DNA from: Arthrobacter sp. P2b
Lineage (GTDB): Bacteria; Actinomycetota; Actinomycetes; Actinomycetales; Micrococcaceae
NCBI RefSeq assembly: GCF_900168295.1
Contig: NZ_FVZL01000004.1
Span: 1 to 64,000 of the forward strand
DNA length: 64,000 nt
Reading direction: 5' to 3'
This document shows, one piece after another, positions 49,287-56,830 of this stretch. Under the pieces are notes generated by a model. That model was given only the letters and a program-made list of their open reading frames with translations, was not told where the DNA came from and did no database searches. Within the stretch, counting starts at the first letter, position 1, and every line of letters begins with the position of its first letter. Both the position numbers and the translations under genes were made by a program.

Positions 49287-50894
49287 GTGTCAACCATGAA
49301 GCCCGCCTCCAGCCACAGCGGCTCCGTCCGCGGTAGAACAGTGACGGCCGGCGGCGTCCCGGTGCACAGTTTCCTGGGGGTTCCGTACGCGGAGCCGCCG
49401 ACGGGGGAACGCCGTTTCCGCCCGCCCGTTCCCGTGTCCCCATGGCCCGGTGTGCTCGACGGCACCGCGCCGGGTCCGGCCGCCCCGCAGAATCCTGAGT
49501 CGCCGGCACCGCCCGGCGCCAAACCGCGGATCTGGAGCGAGGAGGGCTGCCTCAACCTCAACATCTGGACTCCCGCCACGGACGGCCCTGCCAGGCCCGT
49601 GATGGTGTGGATCCATGGCGGCGCCTACCTCAGTGGTTCCAACAGTGACGGCATGTACGACGGCGCCAACCTCGCCGCCGCGGGCGATGCCGTGGTGGTC
49701 ACGATCAACTACCGGCTGGGAGCGCTCGGTTTCCTGCACCTGGCGGACCTCCTGGGACCTGGCTACGAAGACTCCTCCAACATTGCCCTCCTGGACCAGC
49801 TCGAAGCATTGCGCTGGGTCCGCCGCAACATCGCCGGGTTCGGCGGGGACCCGCAGAACGTGACCCTGTTTGGGGAATCGGCCGGGGCCGCGGCCATCGG
49901 CACCCTCCTGGGCATGCCGGCGTCGGAAGGCCTGTTCCGCCGGGCCATCATGCAAAGCGGCACCGCCGAACGCTGGCGCACGCCCGTTGACTCTGCCAGC
50001 ACCAGCCGGAGGTTCCTCGCCCTGTGCGGCCTGGACAGCTACTCGGCCGCCGAGCTGCTGGCCCTGCCCGTGGAGCGGCTGCTGAAGGCCCAGGAAAAGC
50101 TGGTGCAGGAGGTGGGCCGGGAAACATTCGCGGTTCCCCTGCCCTTCCAGCCGACAGTGGGGACGCCCTCACTGCCGCAGCCGCCCCTGGACGCGGTCCG
50201 GCAAGGGCTCAACGCCGGAGTGGATCTTATTGTCGGGACCAACCTCAACGAGGGGTCCTTCGCGGTGGAAATGCGGCCGACTGCCCCAGAGGATCCTGGC
50301 TATCCGGAACGCGCGGCCGCCGTTCTCACGGCCGCCGGGATTGCCGGGGACCGGGCGGCGGATTACGCGGCCGCCCTCGCCAAGGTTCTGTCGCTGGAGG
50401 CCGGTTTATCGCAGGACGCCGGCCTGCCGCGGGATGTGTCCGGCAAGGAACTCCTCGAAGCCGCCATTGCCGATTCCGTCTACCGCCAGCCCAGCAACAA
50501 CCTGCTGGACGCGCGCGGTAGTGGCGCCCGGCACGGGGCGCCGGGCCGGACCTTTTCCTACCTCTTCACCTGGCGCAGCCCGGCCATGGGCGGAAAACTC
50601 GGGGCATGCCACGCCCTGGACATCCCGTTCGTCTTCCGGCACCTGGATGCGCCGGAGGCGGCCTTCCTCACCCGCGGCCGGGCACCGCAATCCCTCAGCG
50701 ACACCATGAGCGGCGCGTGGGCGTCATTCGCGTGGACCGGAACACCCGTCCTGCCCGGACTGGAGTGGCCGGAATACGGGCGGCACCGCAACACTATGAT
50801 CCTCGACGCGGCACCCCGGGTGGACGCGGATCCGCGCCGGGACATCAGGGAGTTCTTCGAGGCGAACCGGGTCAGCCTGCAGCCTGGGCGTTGA
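49287..50894 (+). CDS. Type-B carboxylesterase/lipase
   Basis: 535 aa, cholinesterase-type alpha/beta hydrolase. It begins GRTVTAGGVPVHSFLGVPYAEPPTGERRFRPP, then EEGCLNLNIWTP, the oxyanion segment VMVWIHGGAYLSGSNSDGMYDG, elbow NVTLFGESAGAAAIGTLL with the catalytic Ser, LIVGTNLNEGSFAVEM near the acid, and GKLGACHALDIPFVFRHL with the catalytic His. No signal peptide, so intracellular. GTG 49287 follows GAAGGA at 7 nt; earlier ATGs run into the GAF-ANTAR region. It could deacylate plant esters, but it lies outside the flavonoid operons and its substrate is unknown. The 3' end overlaps the SRPBCC gene by 23 bp (convergent). Confidence 0.9.
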   Translation: MSTMKPASSHSGSVRGRTVTAGGVPVHSFLGVPYAEPPTGERRFRPPVPVSPWPGVLDGTAPGPAAPQNPESPAPPGAKPRIWSEEGCLNLNIWTPATDGPARPVMVWIHGGAYLSGSNSDGMYDGANLAAAGDAVVVTINYRLGALGFLHLADLLGPGYEDSSNIALLDQLEALRWVRRNIAGFGGDPQNVTLFGESAGAAAIGTLLGMPASEGLFRRAIMQSGTAERWRTPVDSASTSRRFLALCGLDSYSAAELLALPVERLLKAQEKLVQEVGRETFAVPLPFQPTVGTPSLPQPPLDAVRQGLNAGVDLIVGTNLNEGSFAVEMRPTAPEDPGYPERAAAVLTAAGIAGDRAADYAAALAKVLSLEAGLSQDAGLPRDVSGKELLEAAIADSVYRQPSNNLLDARGSGARHGAPGRTFSYLFTWRSPAMGGKLGACHALDIPFVFRHLDAPEAAFLTRGRAPQSLSDTMSGAWASFAWTGTPVLPGLEWPEYGRHRNTMILDAAPRVDADPRRDIREFFEANRVSLQPGR

Positions 50895-51312
50895 GGGTAT
50901 CCCGGATCCCGTTCAGCGCGGGGTCCCGGAGCTGCATGAAGGCAGGCTTCAGCAGCGGCTGAATAATCTTGGCCGGTCCCTTGATGCTGAACTCGGCCGT
51001 GTACTTCACCAGCGACCCGGTGCCGGACGGGCTGACGTCAACGGAGTCAAAGGCCGTGACGGTCTTGTTCTCGCCGCGGAGCTTGATGTGGTTCTCCGTC
51101 AGCTCGATGACCTCGTACTCCAGGGTCTGGCGCTTCCCCCGGAATTCGGACTCCGCGTGGTAACGGTGGCCCACCGCCACCGGGCCCGGCGTCAGCTTGT
51201 CCATCACGGGAGTGTTGGGGTCCCACGTGCTCGTGTTCTCGAACTCCCTCATGAAGGCAAAGGCCTTTTCGGCAGACAGCTTGGTTTCCACGCTTCCGGT
51301 GACTGTGATCAT
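50872..51312 (-). CDS. SRPBCC-family (polyketide cyclase/START-like) protein
   Basis: 146 aa helix-grip fold: MITVTGSVETKLSAEKAFAFMREFENTSTWDPNTPVMDKL, GHRYHAESEFRGKRQTLEYEVIELTENHIKLRGEN, SLVKYTAEFSIKGPAKIIQPLLKPAFMQLRD. The start and Trp position are typical of the PF10604-like group, which bind hydrophobic ligands; function unknown. ATG 51312 is used because it gives the family-like N-terminus; upstream codons in the open frame are not conserved in style. Single gene, convergent with the carboxylesterase. Confidence 0.82.
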   Translation of the reverse strand: MITVTGSVETKLSAEKAFAFMREFENTSTWDPNTPVMDKLTPGPVAVGHRYHAESEFRGKRQTLEYEVIELTENHIKLRGENKTVTAFDSVDVSPSGTGSLVKYTAEFSIKGPAKIIQPLLKPAFMQLRDPALNGIRDTLNAQAAG

Positions 51313-51358
51313 CACCCCAGTGTAGGAACGGGCTGGCGGGATGCACAGCCCCGCCGCC

Positions 51359-51643
51359 CTACGCCCGCCCGGCCGCCGCAGCCGTTTTCCGTCCGGCCAG
51401 CTGGACGGACGCCATTTTGTAGCACAGCTGCCCGCCGAGTTCGCGGGGATGGATCCACACCTCATAGCCCTCGGCTGCCGAGAACAGGGCCCTGCCCGCT
51501 GTCATGTCCGCTGCAAGCCAGAGGGCGGAGGAATCCTGCATGGCGTCATCCACCACCCCTGCCCGGACCAGCTGGAAATCCTTCCGGACCTCCACGGGAA
51601 TCCCGACGAGCCGGCTCCAGTCGTGAAAGCGAAACCACTTCAT
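51359..51643 (-). CDS. Small conserved hypothetical protein downstream of the SDR
   Basis: 94 aa: MKWFRFHDWSRLVGIPVEVRKDFQLVRAG, then SSALWLAADMTAGRALFSAAEGYEVWIHPRELGG. Looks like a small beta-rich soluble domain. I do not recognise a named family. The ATG lies 7 bp after the SDR stop, so it is probably cotranscribed; no clear ribosome site is visible, suggesting coupling to the SDR. Confidence 0.65.
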   Translation of the reverse strand: MKWFRFHDWSRLVGIPVEVRKDFQLVRAGVVDDAMQDSSALWLAADMTAGRALFSAAEGYEVWIHPRELGGQLCYKMASVQLAGRKTAAAAGRA

Positions 51644-51650
51644 GGCGCGG

Positions 51651-52424
51651 TCAGTGCATGTGGCTTCCGCCGTTGATGTCCACCGTGGTGCCGGTGAGGT
51701 AGGCGGATTCCTCGGAGGACAGGAAGGTGATCACGGCAGCAACTTCTTCCGTGGTGGCGTTGCGGCCCAGCGGAATCCCGGCGTTGATGGCGGCTTCCTG
51801 CTCCTCGGTGCTGCCCACCCGGATGTTGGTGTCCACGGCGCCCGGGGTGATGGCGTTGACGGTCACGCCGGTGGTGCCCAGTTCGCGGGCCAGGGCCTTG
51901 GTAAGGCCCAGAATGGCGGCCTTGGCTGCGGAGTACGGGACCTTGCCGAAGACCCCGCCACCGCGCTGGGCTGATACGGAGGACATGTTGACGATCCGGC
52001 CCCAGCCGTTGGCGATCATGTCCGGCAGGAAGGCCTTGGTCACCAGGTAGGTGCCGGTGGCGTTGACGTCCATCACCTTGTGCCACAGCTCAAGGGTGGT
52101 CTCCAGGAACGGGACGGGGGAAGTGATCCCGGCGATGTTGGCCAGGGCCCCTACCGGCGGCAGGTTGCCGGCGGTGACCTCCGCGGCTACGGCCTGGTAG
52201 GCGGCGTTGACGGATGCTTCGTTGGCGACGTCGATTTCGTGGCCAAAGGCGGGGACGTTGAATTCGTTTCCGATCTCGGCGGCGACCTTGGCGGACTTCT
52301 CGCCGTCGAGGTCCAGGATCACCACTGCCCAGCCCTGGTTGGCGTAGCGGCGTGCGGTGGTGATGCCGATGCCCCGGTCCGAGGTTGCCCCGGTGAGGAC
52401 TGCGGTGCGCTGGATGGTGGTCAT
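51651..52424 (-). CDS. Short-chain dehydrogenase/reductase (FabG-like) of the transketolase locus
   Basis: 257 aa classical SDR: AVLTGATSDRGIGITTARRYANQGW (T-G-x3-x-G-I-G with a short insert), ILDLDGEKSAKV suggesting NAD preference (Asp after beta2), ANIAGI, MSSVSAQRGGG with Ser, PYSAAKAAI with Y-x3-K, and C-terminal YLTGTTVDINGG. It is divergent from the transporter/transketolase operon and shares the GntR-type sites between them. An alcohol or sugar-alcohol dehydrogenase producing a ketose for the transketolase is the simplest model (inference). Confidence 0.9.
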   Translation of the reverse strand: MTTIQRTAVLTGATSDRGIGITTARRYANQGWAVVILDLDGEKSAKVAAEIGNEFNVPAFGHEIDVANEASVNAAYQAVAAEVTAGNLPPVGALANIAGITSPVPFLETTLELWHKVMDVNATGTYLVTKAFLPDMIANGWGRIVNMSSVSAQRGGGVFGKVPYSAAKAAILGLTKALARELGTTGVTVNAITPGAVDTNIRVGSTEEQEAAINAGIPLGRNATTEEVAAVITFLSSEESAYLTGTTVDINGGSHMH

Positions 52425-52524
52425 GATGGTGCTCCTTGGCTGTGATGGAACATCTTTGGTCCCTTGGGTTGGCTGGCCCGGCTCGCACGGGCATTCGTGA
52501 TGGGGACCACATTAGTCCTGCCAA

Positions 52525-52606
52525 TGTTAACAGTCAACCTCCGACATTGACTGTTGACATTGCTCATGACGCCGATCACACTGGACCTATCATTTTGTTA
52601 ACCGTC
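52525..52606. promoter_or_regulatory. Three GntR-type operator half- or full sites between SDR and transporter
   Basis: TGTTAACAGTC at 52525-52535, GACTGTTGACA at 52549-52559 and TGTTAACCGTC at 52596-52606 share the form (GAC)TGT-NN-AC(A/C)GTC. The full palindrome GACTGT-AA-ACAGTC stands before the gntR gene at 56006. They cover the divergent promoter region and probably bind the FCD-type GntR protein of the locus. Confidence 0.7.
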
Positions 52607-52650
52607 GACAGCGGCTACCCCAACGAGCCGCTTTCCGAAAGGGAACCACC

Positions 52651-53988
52651 ATGGGCAAAGATGCTCTGAACATGCGCGGTCCAGTGCATGGCACCAAGGA
52701 CGCGAAGCGCGTCGCCATTGGCTCCGGTGTGGGCGCAGTAATCGAGACGTACGACTTCATCGGTTTCGGCACCGCCGCTGCGCTGTACTTCGGGACCGCT
52801 TTCTTCCCCACCGGCGATCCCGTTACCGGCACCCTGGCCGCCTTCGCCACCCTGGGCGTTGGCTTCGCTGCCCGCCCGCTGGGCGGCATCATTGGTGGAC
52901 ACCTGGGTGACAAGGTGGGCCGCAAGCCCGTGCTGGTCACCTCGCTGATCCTGATGGGCGTGGCCACGTTCCTGATCGGCCTGCTCCCTACCTACAGCCA
53001 GGTGGGCCTGCTGGCTCCGGCGCTGCTGGTGTTTGTCCGCATCGTCCAGGGCCTGGCCTTCGGCGCCGAATGGGGCGGCGCCATCCTGATGAGCTACGAG
53101 CACGCACCATGGAAGTCCAAGGGCAAGTACACCGGCATTGTCCAGGCCGGCTTCCCGGTAGGCCTCCTGCTCGCCAACCTGGTCTTCCTGGTCAGCGTCA
53201 ATCTCGGTGGCGAACTCGCCTGGCGCGTTCCGTTCCTGGCCAGCATCGTTCTGGTGGTTGTGGGCCTGATCATCCGCTCCAAGGTTCCCGAGTCCCCCGT
53301 CTTCGACGAGGTCAAGGACAGCGGTGACATCGTCAAGTCCCCCATCGTGGAGGTCATCAAGACCGACTGGCGCAACATCGTCAAGGGCATCGGCCTCCGC
53401 GTTGCTGAGACTGCCGGCTACGCCGTGTCCATCACGTACATGATTTCCTACCTGCACACCGAACAGCTGGCGGACAAGACGCAGACCCTCGTGGCGCTCT
53501 GCATCGCATCCTTCATCGGCATCTTCGCCACCGCCGCGTGGGCACGCCTCACCGACCGCATCGGCCGCCGCCCGGTCTACCTCTGGTCCTGCGCCTTCGC
53601 CGTCCTGTTCGCCGTGCCCATGTTCCTGCTGGTCAACACCGGCCTGTTCTTCTTCATCATCGCCACCATCGCCATCTCCTACGCCGTCTGCCAGAACTCA
53701 CTTGCCGGCGCCCAGGGCGCCTGGTTCCCGGAGCTCTTCCAGGCCAAGACCCGCGCCTCAGGCGCCAGCCTTGCCTACCAGATCTCCGCCATGGTCTCCG
53801 GCTTCACCCCCTTCGTCACCACGCTGCTCTTCGTCAGCTTCGGCTGGATGGGCCCGGCCCTTCTGTTCGGCGCCTATGCAGCAGTGGGCCTGTGGGCCGC
53901 AGTCGCCACCCGCGAAACCTGGGGAAAGCGCGAGCGCGAGCTGGCCGATGAAGCCACCAAAAGCACCCCCAACACGGTGAGCGTCTAA
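52651..53988 (+). CDS. MFS transporter, MHS family (transketolase locus)
   Basis: 445 aa, 12 helices: GSGVGAVIETYDFIGFGTAAALYFG, GGHLGDKVGRKPVLVTSLIL, FVRIVQGLAFGAEWGGAILMSYEHAPW and ARLTDRIGRRPVYLWSC. GAAAGGGAACCACC precedes the ATG. It heads an operon: the transketolase N-subunit start overlaps its stop (TAATG). It probably imports the carbon source handled by the SDR and transketolase. MHS proteins more often move acids than sugars, so a sugar acid is also possible. Confidence 0.88.
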   Translation: MGKDALNMRGPVHGTKDAKRVAIGSGVGAVIETYDFIGFGTAAALYFGTAFFPTGDPVTGTLAAFATLGVGFAARPLGGIIGGHLGDKVGRKPVLVTSLILMGVATFLIGLLPTYSQVGLLAPALLVFVRIVQGLAFGAEWGGAILMSYEHAPWKSKGKYTGIVQAGFPVGLLLANLVFLVSVNLGGELAWRVPFLASIVLVVVGLIIRSKVPESPVFDEVKDSGDIVKSPIVEVIKTDWRNIVKGIGLRVAETAGYAVSITYMISYLHTEQLADKTQTLVALCIASFIGIFATAAWARLTDRIGRRPVYLWSCAFAVLFAVPMFLLVNTGLFFFIIATIAISYAVCQNSLAGAQGAWFPELFQAKTRASGASLAYQISAMVSGFTPFVTTLLFVSFGWMGPALLFGAYAAVGLWAAVATRETWGKRERELADEATKSTPNTVSV

Positions 53989-54920
53989 TGACCGTCACGC
54001 ACGATACGAACACGGAGCAAGCCATGCCGACAGAAACCGTCCAAGCCCCGGCCATCAAAAGCCAAGCGGCTCAGGAGCGGATCGCCACAATCGCCGCCGC
54101 CGCCTACCGGATCCGGCACCACGCCCTGAACATGGGCGAGGTGCAGGGCCAGGGCTACGTGGGCCAGGCCCTGGGTGCAGCGGACATGCTGGCCACGGTC
54201 TACGGCGACCAGCTCCGCTTCCGCGCCGAGGACCCGCACTGGGAGGCCCGGGACCGGTTCCTGCTCTCCACCGGCCACTATGCCATCGGCCACTACGCCG
54301 CGCTGGCCGAAGCCGGCATCGTCCCGGTCGACGAGCTCGAAACCTACGGCTCGGATGATTCGCGGCTGCCGATGTCCGGCATGTCCACTTACACGCCCGG
54401 AATGGAGATCTCCGGCGGCTCCCTGGGCCACGGCCTGACCATCGCCGTCGGCATGGCCCTGGGCCTCCGGTACCAGGGCTCCGATTCGAGGGTGTTCAAC
54501 TTCCTCTCCGACGGCGAGCTGGACGAAGGCTCCACCTGGGAGGCGGCCATGGGCGCGCACCACCACCAGCTGGGCAACCTCACAGCAATGGTGGACATCA
54601 ACGCCCTGCAGGCGGACGGCAAGACGGACACGGTACTGCGCACCGAGCCGGTGACCGAAAAGTGGGAATCGTTCGGCTGGTACACCCAGCGGGTGGACGG
54701 CAACGACGTCGCCGCGCTGCTCGCAGCCTTCGACAACGCAGCCACCCAGGCCGCCGCCGTCGGACGCCCCTCCGTGATCCTCTGCGACACCAAGGTAGGC
54801 CGCGGCGTACCCCTGCTCGAAAACCGCGAAAAGGCGCACTTCATGCGCATCGAAGAACACGAATGGCAGACCTGCCGCGAGCAGCTCACCGCCGGCTATG
54901 AAGGAAAGGCTTCAGCATGA
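53988..54920 (+). CDS. Transketolase, N-terminal (TPP-binding) subunit
   Basis: 310 aa, only the pyrophosphate-binding half of a transketolase. GQGYVGQALGAADMLATVYG, FLLSTGHYAIGHYAALAEAG, MEISGGSLGHGLTIAVGMALG and the TPP/Mg motif LSDGELDEGSTWEAAMGAHHHQLGNLTAMVDINALQADG are present. The start at 53988 overlaps the transporter stop; an ATG at 54024 with GGAG 7 nt upstream is an equally good choice and removes a 12-residue tail. It overlaps the C-subunit by 4 bp. Split transketolases are typical of specialised carbon pathways rather than the pentose phosphate pathway. Confidence 0.92.
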   Translation: MTVTHDTNTEQAMPTETVQAPAIKSQAAQERIATIAAAAYRIRHHALNMGEVQGQGYVGQALGAADMLATVYGDQLRFRAEDPHWEARDRFLLSTGHYAIGHYAALAEAGIVPVDELETYGSDDSRLPMSGMSTYTPGMEISGGSLGHGLTIAVGMALGLRYQGSDSRVFNFLSDGELDEGSTWEAAMGAHHHQLGNLTAMVDINALQADGKTDTVLRTEPVTEKWESFGWYTQRVDGNDVAALLAAFDNAATQAAAVGRPSVILCDTKVGRGVPLLENREKAHFMRIEEHEWQTCREQLTAGYEGKASA

Positions 54921-55936
54921 GCACCACCACCGAGGCCCCCAACACCACGACAGCCGTCAAGCCGAAGCTGAAGACCTCGGCCATGATCGCCTCCTTCGCT
55001 GACCCGGGCCAGAAGACGGCGTCCGCACCGTTCGGGCACGCCCTGGTCAAGGCCGCGCAGGAAAACGACAGGATCGTCGGCCTGACCGCGGACCTGGGCA
55101 AGTACACGGACATGCACATCTTCGCCAAGGCATTCCCGGAACGGTTCTTCCAGATGGGCATGGCCGAGCAGCTGCTCTTTGGCGCCGCGGCCGGCCTGGC
55201 GGAAACCGGGCTGGTGCCGTTCGCGTCCACCTACTCGGTGTTCGCTGCCCGCCGCGCCTACGACTTCCTGTGCCTGGACGCCGCCGAGCCCAACCTGAAC
55301 GTCAACATCGTGGGCGGCCTGCCCGGCCTCACCACCGGCTACGGCCCCAGCCACCAGGCCACCGAGGACATGGCGATCTTCCGCGGCATGCCCAACCTGA
55401 CCATCGTGGACCCCTGCGACTCGGTGGACATCGAGCAGGCTGTCCCCCAGCTCGCAGCGTCCGAGGGCCCCACCTACCTGCGCCTGCTGCGCGGCAACGT
55501 GCCCACCGTCCTGGACGAATACGACTACACGTTCGAGCTCGGCAAGGCCAAGGTCCTGCGCGGCGGCAACGACGTTGTGTTCATCTCCTCCGGCCTGATG
55601 ACCATGCGTGCCCTGCAGGCCGCTAAAGCGCTGGCGGCACACAACGTGGACGTCGCCGTCGTACACACCCCCACCATCAAGCCGTTCGACGCCGAAACCG
55701 TCCTCAAGGAGATCAACACCGACCGGCTGGCCGTGACGCTGGAAAACCACTCCGTGGTGGGCGGCCTGTTCGAAACCGTCGCCTCCGCCGTCGTCACCGC
55801 CGGCGTAGGAAAGCGCGTGGTCCCCGTGGCGCTGCCGGACCAGTTCCTCGACGCCGGGGCGCTGCCCACCCTGCACGACCGCTACGGGCTTGCCGTGGAC
55901 CGGATCGTCGCAAAGGTCCTCGCCGAACTGGGCTGA
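54917..55936 (+). CDS. Transketolase, C-terminal (pyrimidine-binding) subunit
   Basis: 339 aa: pyrimidine-binding domain (GHALVKAAQENDRIVGLTADLGKYTDMHIFAKAFPERFFQMGMAEQ with the conserved Glu contacting TPP), PFASTYSVFAARRAYDFL, TTGYGPSHQATEDMAIFRGMPNLTIVDPCD, and the C-terminal transketolase domain (VVFISSGLMTMRALQAAKALAAHNVDVAVVHTPTIKPFD). It forms the active enzyme with the preceding subunit. ATGA overlap gives 1:1 coupling. A terminator follows at 55952. Confidence 0.92.
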   Translation: MSTTTEAPNTTTAVKPKLKTSAMIASFADPGQKTASAPFGHALVKAAQENDRIVGLTADLGKYTDMHIFAKAFPERFFQMGMAEQLLFGAAAGLAETGLVPFASTYSVFAARRAYDFLCLDAAEPNLNVNIVGGLPGLTTGYGPSHQATEDMAIFRGMPNLTIVDPCDSVDIEQAVPQLAASEGPTYLRLLRGNVPTVLDEYDYTFELGKAKVLRGGNDVVFISSGLMTMRALQAAKALAAHNVDVAVVHTPTIKPFDAETVLKEINTDRLAVTLENHSVVGGLFETVASAVVTAGVGKRVVPVALPDQFLDAGALPTLHDRYGLAVDRIVAKVLAELG

Positions 55937-55951
55937 CCTTCAGCATCAAAG

Positions 55952-55983
55952 AGCACGGCACCGGTCCCGGCCGGTGCCGTGCT
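55952..55983 (+). terminator. Intrinsic terminator after the split transketolase
   Basis: Perfect 13-bp arms AGCACGGCACCGG 55952-55964 and 55971-55983, 6-nt loop, AAA before and TTTCTGT after. It separates the operon from gntR. Confidence 0.8.
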
Positions 55984-56005
55984 TTCTGTCGTAGTATCGA
56001 CGTAC

Positions 56006-56019
56006 GACTGTAAACAGTC
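56006..56019. promoter_or_regulatory. GntR autoregulatory operator
   Basis: GACTGTAAACAGTC, a perfect palindrome with a 2-bp centre, 26 bp before the gntR start. It shares its half-sites with the three sites at 52525-52606. Confidence 0.75.
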
Positions 56020-56045
56020 GACTTACAACATTGAGGACGGAAGCC

Positions 56046-56705
56046 ATGGCCGGACTGACAGCCCCGCTGCTGGGACTGGAAAAGAAAAGCCTGCGCGAGC
56101 AGGCGCTCGCGGCACTGAGGACCGCCATCACCAGCGGCGAGCTGGAACCCGGGCGGCACCTGGTGGAAACCGAGCTGTCCGAGATGCTGCAGATCAGCCG
56201 GGGAACTCTCCGTGAAGCCCTGCGCCAGCTGGAACAGGAAGGCCTGCTCTCGGCCGGGCCCCGTGGCCGGCTCTCCGTCCGGCACCTGGATGAAAAGGAA
56301 ATCCGGGATATCTTCGCCGTCCGCGCCGCCCTGGAGTCGCTTGCCGCCCGGACCCTCTGCGAACTTCCGGACCGGCAACACGTCACGCAGTCCCTGCACA
56401 AAGCCATCGACGCGATGAGCGCGACAGCTGACGGGACGCTTGAGGAACGGATCGAATCGGACCTCGAATTCCATCGCACCCTTTGCCGCCTGACCGGCAA
56501 CGAGACGCTCCTGCATTCCTGGCAATCGCTGGAAGGCTCCATCCGGATGTCCATCATGTTCGCCGGCCGGGAAAAGGGCGTCAGCAACATGAGCGTGGAC
56601 CGACACCGGGACATCGTCGCCGCCATCGACACCGGCGACGCCGCCCTGGTCCGCAAGACCATCCTCGAGCACATGGACACGGCCGCGGCCACCCTGGTGT
56701 CCTAG
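56046..56705 (+). CDS. GntR-family regulator, FCD (FadR-like) subgroup
   Basis: 219 aa from ATG 56046, preceded by GAGGA at 8 nt (an upstream TTG lies inside that region). Winged helix: SLREQALAALRTAITSGELEPGRHLVETELSEMLQISRGTLREALRQLEQEGLLSAGPRGRLSV. FCD effector domain of all helices with the metal-binding Asp/His pattern (ESDLEFHRTLCRLTGNETLLHSW, DRHRDIVAAIDTGDAALVRKTILEHM). It likely represses the SDR, transporter and transketolase genes and itself; the four shared palindromic sites support this. Confidence 0.9.
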   Translation: MAGLTAPLLGLEKKSLREQALAALRTAITSGELEPGRHLVETELSEMLQISRGTLREALRQLEQEGLLSAGPRGRLSVRHLDEKEIRDIFAVRAALESLAARTLCELPDRQHVTQSLHKAIDAMSATADGTLEERIESDLEFHRTLCRLTGNETLLHSWQSLEGSIRMSIMFAGREKGVSNMSVDRHRDIVAAIDTGDAALVRKTILEHMDTAAATLVS

Positions 56706-56830
56706 CCACTTCTTGGTAGTTTCGTAGTTCGCGCGAATAGTCCCCGCGCCCCCGGGTACGTTGGACTATGAGCAGGGTGGCCAGGCAGTATGCCTTGGGA
56801 CCGCGGGACCAACTGTAGAAAGAGGACTCA

